DNA from: Chryseobacterium candidae
GTDB taxonomy: Bacteria > Bacteroidota > Bacteroidia > Flavobacteriales > Weeksellaceae
DNA length: 64,000 nucleotides
Assembly (NCBI RefSeq): GCF_004916905.1
Contig: NZ_SDLV01000016.1
Span: 1-64,000, forward strand
Direction of reading: 5' to 3'
The notes below the pieces were generated by a model. It worked only from the letters and a program-made list of their open reading frames with translations. It was not told where the DNA came from and did no database searches. This document shows, in pieces, positions 57,398 to 64,000 of the stretch (the first letter of the stretch is position 1; each line of letters begins with the position of its first letter). The position numbers and the translations under genes were made by a program.

Positions 57398-58390
57398 ATG
57401 AGCAACACTTACAAATCAGCAGGAGTAGACAAAGAAGAAGGATATAAAACCGTCGACAAGATCAAAAAAGCGGTTGGTGAAACCCACAATTCCAATGTAC
57501 TGAATCATTTGGGAAGTTTTGGGGCGTTCTATGAAATCGGGGGATACAAAAATCCGGTTCTTGTATCAGGAACAGATGGAGTAGGAACAAAGCTGAAAGT
57601 AGCTTTAGATACTAAAAAATATGATTCTATTGGGGTAGATTGTTTCGCAATGTGTGCCAACGATATTCTTTGTCACGGAGCAAAACCGTTATTCTTTTTA
57701 GATTATCTGGCTTGTGGAAAGCTGGATTCAGAAATTGCTGCAGAAATCGTTTTAGGAATGGTTGCCGCTTGTAAGGATAACAACTGTGCGCTGATTGGTG
57801 GTGAAACTGCTGAAATGCCTGGAATGTACCAGCCTGGAGATTATGATGTTGCCGGATTCTGTGTAGGAATCGTAGAAAAAGATCAGATCATTGATGGTTC
57901 TAAGATCAAGGCAGGAAACAAAATTATTGCATTACCAAGCTCAGGATTCCACTCAAACGGATTCTCTTTAGTAAGAAAAGTATTCCCGGACTTTGAAGAA
58001 GAGTTTGAAGGAAAACCGTTATACGAAACACTTTTAGTTCCTACAAGACTATATTATAAAGACATCCACAAAGTATTGGAAGAAGTGAAAGTAGAAGGGA
58101 TTGCTCACATTACAGGAGGAGGTCTTTATGAAAACGTTCCAAGAATTATTCCTGAAGGACTTTGCGCTTCTATTGACGAATCAAAAATCAGAATTCCTAG
58201 TGTGATGCTTGAGCTTGAAAAAAGAGGTGGAGTAAAACGTGAAGAAATGCACGGAACATTCAATATGGGTGTAGGAATGGTAATCGTTGTAGATGCTGAA
58301 CATGCTGAAAAAGTATTGCACCTTTTGGATGACGCTTACGAAATCGGAGTAATCACTGAAGGAGCAGAGAAAATCAATTTATCACTATAA
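57398..58390 (+). CDS. purM: Phosphoribosylformylglycinamidine cyclo-ligase (AIR synthetase)
   Basis: Fifth step of purine synthesis: ATP-dependent ring closure of FGAM to aminoimidazole ribotide. 330 residues. Signatures seen: S-A-G-V-D at the start, the V-S-G-T-D-G-V-G-T-K-L ATP/metal loop near residue 57, G-G-E-T-A-E-M-P-G-M-Y near 137 and S-S-G-F-H-S-N-G-F-S-L near 185. First gene of the purine cluster; spacer repeats separate it from purN. Confidence 0.97.
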   Translation: MSNTYKSAGVDKEEGYKTVDKIKKAVGETHNSNVLNHLGSFGAFYEIGGYKNPVLVSGTDGVGTKLKVALDTKKYDSIGVDCFAMCANDILCHGAKPLFFLDYLACGKLDSEIAAEIVLGMVAACKDNNCALIGGETAEMPGMYQPGDYDVAGFCVGIVEKDQIIDGSKIKAGNKIIALPSSGFHSNGFSLVRKVFPDFEEEFEGKPLYETLLVPTRLYYKDIHKVLEEVKVEGIAHITGGGLYENVPRIIPEGLCASIDESKIRIPSVMLELEKRGGVKREEMHGTFNMGVGMVIVVDAEHAEKVLHLLDDAYEIGVITEGAEKINLSL

Positions 58391-58473
58391 TAATATAACA
58401 ATATAACAATGTACCGGTGTACCAATTAAATCATTGTTACATTGATAGACTGATACATTGTTACATTATTAAT
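58391..58473. repeat. Purine-operon spacer repeat, copy B
   Basis: Fills the purM-purN gap. TAACAATGTA (58404-58413) and TACATTGTTA (58454-58463) are perfect inverted arms. The in-frame extension of purN into this repeat is not coding. Confidence 0.85.
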
Positions 58474-59040
58474 ATGAAGAACATCGTTGTACTCGTATCC
58501 GGTTCAGGAACCAATCTGCAGAGAATCATTGATACTATTGACGCTGGAGAAATCCAGAATGCAAAAGTATCTTTGGTAGTGGCTGACAGAGAATGTTTCG
58601 GACTGGAAAGAGCAAAGAATCACAATATAGAAAACATATTGATTCCGAGAGGAAAGAATTTCAGCAGTGAATTGGCTAAAGTAATCCCTGAAAATACAGA
58701 TCTTATTGTATTGGCAGGATTTTTATCCATCTTAAAATCTGAATTCTGTGAAAACTGGAATGGTAAAATAATCAATATTCACCCGGCTTTGCTTCCGAAA
58801 TTCGGAGGAAAAGGAATGTGGGGAATGAACGTTCACAATGCAGTCATTGAAGCCAAAGAAACAGAGAGTGGGGCGACTGTACATTTTGTGACACCGGGCA
58901 TTGATGAAGGAGAAGCTATTCTTCAGAAGTCTTTTGAAGTAACCACTGAAGATACTCCTGAAACGCTGGCTCAGAAAGTTCACCAGATTGAATATGAAAT
59001 TTTCCCGCTAGCCATCAATAAGGTTCTGGGAAATGAATAA
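58474..59040 (+). CDS. purN: Phosphoribosylglycinamide formyltransferase (GAR transformylase)
   Basis: Third step of purine synthesis: transfers a formyl group from 10-formyltetrahydrofolate to GAR. 188 residues from ATG 58474 (M-K-N-I-V-V-L-V-S-G-S-G-T-N-L-Q). The frame is open 19 codons upstream but that part lies in spacer repeat B. Catalytic Asn-His-Asp are visible: I-I-N-I-H-P-A-L-L-P and T-P-G-I-D-E-G. F-G-G-K-G-M-W-G replaces the more common F-P-G-x-x-A-x-x, as in other flavobacterial forms I believe. Confidence 0.96.
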   Translation: MKNIVVLVSGSGTNLQRIIDTIDAGEIQNAKVSLVVADRECFGLERAKNHNIENILIPRGKNFSSELAKVIPENTDLIVLAGFLSILKSEFCENWNGKIINIHPALLPKFGGKGMWGMNVHNAVIEAKETESGATVHFVTPGIDEGEAILQKSFEVTTEDTPETLAQKVHQIEYEIFPLAINKVLGNE

Positions 59041-59123
59041 ATATAACAATGTATCAGTGTACCAATTTACCAATGTTGAAGGTATTGTTACATTGCTAAA
59101 TTGATACATTGTTACACTAATAA
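59041..59123. repeat. Purine-operon spacer repeat, copy C
   Basis: Between purN and purH. TAACAATGTATCA (59044-59056) and TGATACATTGTTA (59102-59114) are perfect 13-base inverted arms; the interior matches copies A and B. Confidence 0.85.
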
Positions 59124-59149
59124 AAGAAATCTAAGTAAAATAAAAGTAA

Positions 59150-59190
59150 GTTCGGAGGTGAAAGACCCGGACACAGTTTGAAATAGCTGT
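59150..59190 (+). promoter_or_regulatory. Two-hairpin leader before purH
   Basis: Two adjacent stems can form: GTTCG/CGGAC with inner GGT/ACC (59150-59172) and ACAGTT/AGCTGT (59173-59190). The first is GC-rich in an otherwise AT-rich gap, and the pair ends 24 bases before the purH ATG. I do not recognise a known riboswitch class. Confidence 0.4.
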
Positions 59191-59214
59191 AAAAAGTAAA
59201 AAATTGAAAGTAAA

Positions 59215-60732
59215 ATGAGTAAAAAGAGAGTTTTAATCAGTGTTTCTGACAAAAGTGGATTAATTGAATTCGCACAGTTTTTGGAAGCTCAGAATTATGA
59301 GTTAATCTCAACAGGAGGAACGTTCAAACATTTGAAAGACGCTGGTTTAAATCCTATTCAGATTGATGAGGTAACCAATTTCCCTGAAATGTTGGATGGA
59401 AGAGTGAAAACTCTACACCCGAAAGTTCATGGTGGACTGCTGGCTGTCCGTACCAACGAAGAGCACATGAAAACCGTTCAGGAACACGGAATTGGTCTGA
59501 TTGACATGGTGATTGTAAACCTTTACCCTTTCTTTGAAAATGTAAACAAGGATATTTCTTTACATGAGAAAGTAGAGTTTATTGACATCGGCGGCCCTTC
59601 AATGCTTCGTTCTGCAGCTAAAAACTTTGATTCTGTTACAGTTATCACTGATGTGGAAGATTATGCAGCAGTGAAAATTGAAATGGAACAAAACGGAGAT
59701 ACATACATCGAAACCCGTAAAAAGCTGGCAGGAAAAGTGTTCAATCTTACCTCTGCGTATGATGCAGCAATTTCAAGAATGCTTTTAGATGAAGAATATC
59801 CTGCTTATCTGAATGCTTCCTATAAAAAAGTAGCGGATCTAAGATACGGAGAAAACCCTCACCAGACAGCAGCTTACTACGTTTCTACTTTCGAGAACGG
59901 AGCGATGAAAGATTTCGAACAGCTTGGAGGTAAAGAACTTTCTTTCAACAATCTTCGTGATATGGACCTTTGCTGGAAAGTAGTCACTGAGTTCAAAGAA
60001 GAAATGGCCTGTTGTGCGGTAAAACACTCTACCCCTTGCGGAGTTGCCATTGGTACTTCAGCATTGGAAACCTACCAGAAAACATTCGAATGTGATCCGG
60101 TTTCCATCTTTGGCGGAATTGTTGCAATGAACTATAAGATTGATGCAGCAACAGCGGAAGAACTCAACAAAACTTTCCTTGAAATTGTAATGGCTCCTGA
60201 ATTTGATGAAGAAGCCCTTGACGTTTTAAGAAAAAAGAAAAACCTGAGAATCATCAAAATCGTAAACCCGGTTTCAGACAAACAGACTTGGGTGAAAGTA
60301 GACGGAGGAATCCTTGTCCAGGATAATGACCTTCACTTTTCAGATGATATCAAAGTGGTAACTGAAGTACAGCCTACAGAAGAACAGAAAAAAGCATTAC
60401 TTTTCTCTCAGAGAGTCGTAAAATATGTGAAGTCTAACGCAATTGTAGTTTCCAACGGAATTCAGGCATTCGGTATCGGAGGCGGACAGGTCAACAGAAT
60501 CTGGGCAACTCAGCAGGCTATCGAAAGAGCAAAAGAGAAATTCTCAGGAGATTTAGTTCTGGCTTCAGATGCATTTTTCCCTTTCCGTGATGTGGTAGAT
60601 TTCTGCGCTCAGGAAGGTATCAAGGCAATCATTCAGCCGGGTGGAAGTGTAAAAGATCAGGATAGTATTGAGGCGGCAAACGAGCACAATATTCCAATGA
60701 TGTTTACAGGTGTCAGACACTTTTTCCACTAA
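59215..60732 (+). CDS. purH: Bifunctional AICAR transformylase / IMP cyclohydrolase
   Basis: Last two steps of IMP synthesis. 505 residues: the N-terminal IMP cyclohydrolase/MGS domain (1-195; S-V-S-D-K-S-G, S-T-G-G-T-F-K and [14 protein letters not shown]) and the C-terminal transformylase (200-505; [18 protein letters not shown] with the Lys-His pair, F-G-G-I-V-A and D-A-F-F-P-F). It ends with the V-R-H-F-x-H motif (T-G-V-R-H-F-F-H). A two-hairpin leader precedes it. Confidence 0.97.
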   Translation: MSKKRVLISVSDKSGLIEFAQFLEAQNYELISTGGTFKHLKDAGLNPIQIDEVTNFPEMLDGRVKTLHPKVHGGLLAVRTNEEHMKTVQEHGIGLIDMVIVNLYPFFENVNKDISLHEKVEFIDIGGPSMLRSAAKNFDSVTVITDVEDYAAVKIEMEQNGDTYIETRKKLAGKVFNLTSAYDAAISRMLLDEEYPAYLNASYKKVADLRYGENPHQTAAYYVSTFENGAMKDFEQLGGKELSFNNLRDMDLCWKVVTEFKEEMACCAVKHSTPCGVAIGTSALETYQKTFECDPVSIFGGIVAMNYKIDAATAEELNKTFLEIVMAPEFDEEALDVLRKKKNLRIIKIVNPVSDKQTWVKVDGGILVQDNDLHFSDDIKVVTEVQPTEEQKKALLFSQRVVKYVKSNAIVVSNGIQAFGIGGGQVNRIWATQQAIERAKEKFSGDLVLASDAFFPFRDVVDFCAQEGIKAIIQPGGSVKDQDSIEAANEHNIPMMFTGVRHFFH

Positions 60733-60785
60733 TTAAAATAGAATTAAAAAATAATTAGGGATTGTATTTTTAGCATTCAAAATTA

Positions 60786-60793
60786 TATATTTG
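60786..60793 (+). promoter_or_regulatory. Promoter -7 box TATATTTG for purD
   Basis: Full TAnnTTTG match, 29 bases before the purD start; a TTG lies about 21 bases upstream. purD may be transcribed separately from purH as well as by readthrough. Confidence 0.5.
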
Positions 60794-60822
60794 TAAAATA
60801 AGACTAGATAATAATATAAAGT

Positions 60823-62061
60823 ATGAGAATATTAATCATAGGTGAAGGCGGTAGAGAATCTGCTTTAGCGGCAAAGCTTCAGAATGACTCAAGAATTTCT
60901 AAAATGTTTTTTGCCAACGGGAATGCTACTACCGATGTAATAGGGAAAAATGTTCATTTATCAGAAATCAAAGAACTTAGAGATTTCGCGATTAAAGAAA
61001 AAATTGATCTTACGATCGTAGGTCCTGAAGCTCCTCTTGTAGCGGGTATCAAGGATGAGTTTAAAAAGCATGATCTTAAAGTTTTCGGGCCTAATCAAAA
61101 AGTAGCGAGCCTGGAAGGAAGTAAAGCTTTCTCTAAGAAATTTATGCAGACCTATGATATCAAAACAGCTAAAGCGGTCGTATTTGATTCATACAATGAC
61201 GCTAAAGAGTATGTGCAGACACAGCAATATCCTTTGGTAATCAAAGCTAGCGGTTTAGCAGGCGGAAAAGGGGTGGTTATCTGTGACAACCTTGAAGAAG
61301 CTGAAGCTACAATCCACGATTTCATGATCAGAAGAATCTATGGTGATGCTGGTATTCGTTTAGTTATTGAAGAATATTTACAAGGTTTTGAAGCGTCTAT
61401 CATTGCTTTCTCTAACGGGGAAAAATTATTCCCTTGTGTAGCGGCTAAAGATTATAAAAAAGCTGGAAACGGAGATACAGGACCTAATACGGGAGGTATG
61501 GGTTCCGTAGCACCAAGCCCGGAATTTACTCAGGAGCACTATGCAGATTTTGAGAAAAATATCTTAGAACCTACTGTTAAAGGTCTTAAAGCTGAAGGTT
61601 TCGGATTTAAAGGAATCATCTTCTTTGGATTGATGGTAACGAAAAACGGAGCTTACCTTCTTGAATACAACATGAGATTCGGAGATCCTGAAACTCAGGT
61701 ATTGATGGCATTAATGGAAAACAATCTTCTTGATGTGATCCAGGATTGTATGGAAGGAAAAGACATCGAGCTTAAGTTTAAAGACGAAAAAGCAGTTTGT
61801 TTGGTAATGTGTTCCGGAGGTTATCCGAGAAACATCGAAATAGGTTTCGAAATTACGGGTGAAGATAAACTGAAACACAGTAAACTGTTATACGCAGGAG
61901 CAATCAGCAAAGGAGATAAAGTAGTTTCCAATGGAGGTAGAGTACTGAACATTGTGGCTACAGGAGCTACTTACGAAGATGCCCGCAAAAAAGTTTACGA
62001 AGACGCAGGTCACGTACATTTCGATTACGGCTTCTACAGAGAAGACATCGGAAAGTTTTAA
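60823..62061 (+). CDS. purD: Phosphoribosylamine-glycine ligase (GAR synthetase)
   Basis: Second step of purine synthesis. 412 residues, ATP-grasp fold. N-terminal I-I-G-E-G-G-R-E-S-A-L-A, then T-I-V-G-P-E-A-P-L near residue 66, ATP-grasp segments V-I-K-A-S-G-L-A-G-G-K-G-V near 139 and the substrate loop G-P-N-T-G-G-M-G-S near 224. R-F-G-D-P-E-T-Q is the metal-binding signature. Many PurD proteins are about 420-430 residues; this is slightly short but complete. Confidence 0.97.
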   Translation: MRILIIGEGGRESALAAKLQNDSRISKMFFANGNATTDVIGKNVHLSEIKELRDFAIKEKIDLTIVGPEAPLVAGIKDEFKKHDLKVFGPNQKVASLEGSKAFSKKFMQTYDIKTAKAVVFDSYNDAKEYVQTQQYPLVIKASGLAGGKGVVICDNLEEAEATIHDFMIRRIYGDAGIRLVIEEYLQGFEASIIAFSNGEKLFPCVAAKDYKKAGNGDTGPNTGGMGSVAPSPEFTQEHYADFEKNILEPTVKGLKAEGFGFKGIIFFGLMVTKNGAYLLEYNMRFGDPETQVLMALMENNLLDVIQDCMEGKDIELKFKDEKAVCLVMCSGGYPRNIEIGFEITGEDKLKHSKLLYAGAISKGDKVVSNGGRVLNIVATGATYEDARKKVYEDAGHVHFDYGFYREDIGKF

Positions 62062-62071
62062 TAAAAATCAC

Positions 62072-62107
62072 GAAAAAAGATTTGGATACATTCCAAGTCT
62101 TTTTTTG
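62072..62107 (+). terminator. Terminator after purD
   Basis: AAAAAAGA-TTTGGA pairs with TCCAA-GTCTTTTTT around TACAT (one mismatch) and a T-run follows. It separates purD from guaA. Confidence 0.85.
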
Positions 62108-62120
62108 TAAAACAGTTAAA

Positions 62121-62204
62121 TAAGCAATAAGCTTTAAGCTACAGGCAGTATGCTTATTGCAGTATAAAAAGCTTATAGCCTGAAGCCTATTGCTTAAAGC
62201 TTAT
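62121..62204. repeat. Palindromic repeat before guaA
   Basis: ATAAGCTTTAAGC (62127-62139) and GCTTAAAGCTTAT (62192-62204) are perfect 13-base inverted arms, with AGGC/GCCT pairing inside. It resembles dispersed 'taagctttaagc' repeats of this group. Confidence 0.75.
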
Positions 62205-62233
62205 AATTAATCATCATTTATCAATTATCAAAA

Positions 62234-63763
62234 ATGAACAACGGTATTATTATTTTAGATTTCGGATCCCAGTACAACCAGCTTATCGGAAGAAGAATCC
62301 GTGAGATGGGTGTATACTCTGAAATCTTGCCTTACAATACACCATTACAAGATATTTTAGCTAAACAGCCAAAAGGAATCATCCTTTCCGGTGGACCAAG
62401 TTCTGTAAATGCAGAAAATGCCCACCTGGTTGAAAAAGAATTATACGAGCAGGGAGTTCCTGTCTTGGGAATCTGCTACGGAATGCAGATGACGGCTCAC
62501 CTTTTAGGAGGAAAAGTAAACAAAGGAGAAAAAGGAGAATACGGTAAAGCCAACCTTGAGATCGTTAAAGAAAGCTCTTTATTAAAAGGAGTTACTCAGA
62601 ACTCTGTAGTTTGGATGAGCCACTTTGACGAAGTAGGAGAATTGCCTGCTGGTTTTGAATTAAATGCAAAATCAGGCGTAATCGCTTCTATCTCCAATGA
62701 AGACAAAAAAATCTTCTGCGTTCAGTTCCACCCGGAAGTTTCTCATACAGAAGAAGGAGGGAAAATGCTTGAAAATTTCGTTTTCAGCATCTGTAATGCA
62801 GAGAAAAACTGGAAACTGACCAACTATATTGAAAAAACAGTTGAGGAAATCCGTGAGAAAGTAGGAGACAATAAAGTAATCCTTGGTCTTTCAGGAGGGG
62901 TAGACTCTTCTGTAGCCGCTGTTTTGATCCACAAAGCAATCGGTGATCAGTTAACTTGTATCTTCGTAGATACGGGATTATTGAGAAAGGATGAAGGCAA
63001 AAAAGTAATGGATCAGTATGGAGAGCATTTCCATATGAACATTAAAATGGTAGATGCCAAAGAAAGATTCCTAACAAAATTAGCCGGAGTAGACGATCCT
63101 GAAGCGAAGAGAAAAATCATCGGAAACGAATTCATCCATGTTTTTGACGAAGAATCTCACAAAATTGAAGGTGCTAAATTCTTAGCTCAGGGGACTATTT
63201 ATCCTGATGTTATCGAAAGCCAGTCTGTCAACGGACCATCTGCAGTAATCAAGTCTCACCACAACGTTGGAGGACTTCCTGAAGATATGGAATTTGAATT
63301 ATTAGAGCCATTAAGAGAGCTTTTCAAGGATGAAGTAAGAAGAGTAGGAGAAGAATTGGGAATTCCTCACCATTTGGTATACAGACACCCTTTCCCAGGT
63401 CCTGGATTAGGAATCAGAGTATTGGGAGCGGTAGATGCTGAAAAAGTAAGAATCCTTCAGGAAGCTGATGATATCTTCATTGAAGAATTATACAAAAATG
63501 ACCTTTACGAAAAAGTATCTCAGGCTTTCGTAGTCCTTCTTCCTGTAAAATCTGTAGGAGTAATGGGTGACGAAAGAACTTACGAATATACAGCGGTAGT
63601 TCGTTCTGCCAACACCATCGACTTTATGACAGCAACATGGAGCAGACTTCCTTACGAGTTCTTAGATACTGTTTCAAGCAGAATCATCAACGAAGTAAGA
63701 GGAATCAACAGAGTAGCGTACGATATTTCAAGCAAACCGCCTGCAACGATTGAGTGGGAATAA
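62234..63763 (+). CDS. guaA: GMP synthase (glutamine-hydrolysing)
   Basis: Converts XMP to GMP using glutamine and ATP. 509 residues: class I glutaminase domain (1-190) with nucleophile Cys in L-G-I-C-Y-G-M-Q and His-Glu in Q-F-H-P-E-V; ATP pyrophosphatase domain with the P-loop L-S-G-G-V-D-S-S near residue 219; C-terminal dimerisation domain with R-H-P-F-P-G-P-G-L and the ending K-P-P-A-T-I-E-W-E. It is separated from purD by a terminator and a repeat, so it is probably its own transcription unit. Confidence 0.98.
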   Translation: MNNGIIILDFGSQYNQLIGRRIREMGVYSEILPYNTPLQDILAKQPKGIILSGGPSSVNAENAHLVEKELYEQGVPVLGICYGMQMTAHLLGGKVNKGEKGEYGKANLEIVKESSLLKGVTQNSVVWMSHFDEVGELPAGFELNAKSGVIASISNEDKKIFCVQFHPEVSHTEEGGKMLENFVFSICNAEKNWKLTNYIEKTVEEIREKVGDNKVILGLSGGVDSSVAAVLIHKAIGDQLTCIFVDTGLLRKDEGKKVMDQYGEHFHMNIKMVDAKERFLTKLAGVDDPEAKRKIIGNEFIHVFDEESHKIEGAKFLAQGTIYPDVIESQSVNGPSAVIKSHHNVGGLPEDMEFELLEPLRELFKDEVRRVGEELGIPHHLVYRHPFPGPGLGIRVLGAVDAEKVRILQEADDIFIEELYKNDLYEKVSQAFVVLLPVKSVGVMGDERTYEYTAVVRSANTIDFMTATWSRLPYEFLDTVSSRIINEVRGINRVAYDISSKPPATIEWE

Positions 63764-63784
63764 TTTCTGACTTGAATTTAGATA

Positions 63785-63818
63785 TAATCCTGCCCGTTTT
63801 TGGGTGGGATTTTTTTGT
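63785..63818 (+). terminator. Terminator after guaA
   Basis: ATCCTGCCC pairs with GGGTGGGAT (two G-T pairs) around GTTTTT and is followed by a T-run. Confidence 0.85.
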
Positions 63819-64000
63819 TAAAACTGTTTTAATGAAAAAACGATTACAATAATATTGATAACAATTAACAAGCAATATACCAGTTTAAAGAGTATATGCT
63901 TATGGAAAATAACGTAATTTATTAACATTGTAATCATTAAGTAAAAGTAAATGAAACTTTTTACTTCCTGAGGTTTTATTTCAGATGCTGAAAACAAGTT
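63819..64000. other. Right edge, no feature seen
   Basis: AT-rich sequence with no credible reading frame or RNA gene in the part visible here. Confidence 0.6.

Noticed and set aside
58417..58473. N-terminal extension of purN
   Set aside because: The extra 19 codons fall inside spacer repeat B; the family starts at the ATG at 58474.
57290..59123. Possible CRISPR-like array
   Set aside because: The three related elements are separated by full genes, not by short unique spacers, and there are no cas genes.
59150..59190. ZTP (pfl) riboswitch before purH
   Set aside because: The conserved pfl blocks (GGGxCGUGACUGGCG and CCGCCUGGG) are absent.

Overview
The window looks like a chromosomal segment of a Chryseobacterium-like flavobacterium (Bacteroidota, Weeksellaceae). 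Evidence: AT-rich DNA; promoters of the Bacteroidota type (TTTG, 19 bases, TAnnTTTG); a SusC/SusD starch locus; a probable type IX secretion C-terminal domain; secreted proteins whose mature N-terminus reads S-Q-(V/I)-G-I-(N/K)-T; and the bacteroidete form of MetG. There are no rRNA or tRNA genes, no CRISPR array, no insertion sequence and no clear pseudogene. The genus is an inference from gene content.

Layout. 1-20.5 kb is mostly minus-strand housekeeping: a YeiH-type exporter with a LysR regulator, a CLC-type fluoride transporter behind a clear fluoride riboswitch, gcvT, idi, a SerA-like dehydrogenase, mscL, nnr, lgt with a large exported N-terminal extension, yidD, rarA, a DUF2339 membrane protein, pheA and two thioesterases. 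dnaA starts at 20665, and the prevailing gene strand flips there from minus to plus, as expected at a replication origin. 22-38 kb holds a tyrosine phosphatase, an RsmI-like methyltransferase, a secreted lytic polysaccharide monooxygenase, an AraC regulator followed by a TolC-HlyD-MFS efflux operon, and metG.

38-55 kb is a starch/maltodextrin locus: susC, susD, susE-like and GH97 alpha-glucosidase, then GH13 amylase, a small secreted protein and an SLC45-like sugar permease. It is split by the most interesting part of the window, a compact plus-strand cluster at 45.8-50.2 kb: a 72-residue precursor-like peptide, a transcription-attenuating hairpin, a radical SAM/SPASM maturase with FxsB/XyeB/GrrM-like features, two overlapping paralogous proteins of no family I recognise that share an H-x-D...H pattern, and an exported protein with two D-T-G aspartic protease motifs. 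I read this as a RiPP (ribosomally made, modified peptide) pathway, probably new in its combination of enzymes.

55-64 kb holds pirin, an FMN reductase and a purine operon (purM, purN, purH, purD, then guaA). The purine genes are separated by three copies of a palindromic spacer element and preceded by a short promoter-microORF-terminator unit; a two-hairpin leader precedes purH. Many intergenic regions carry palindromic repeats of the kind dispersed in flavobacterial genomes.
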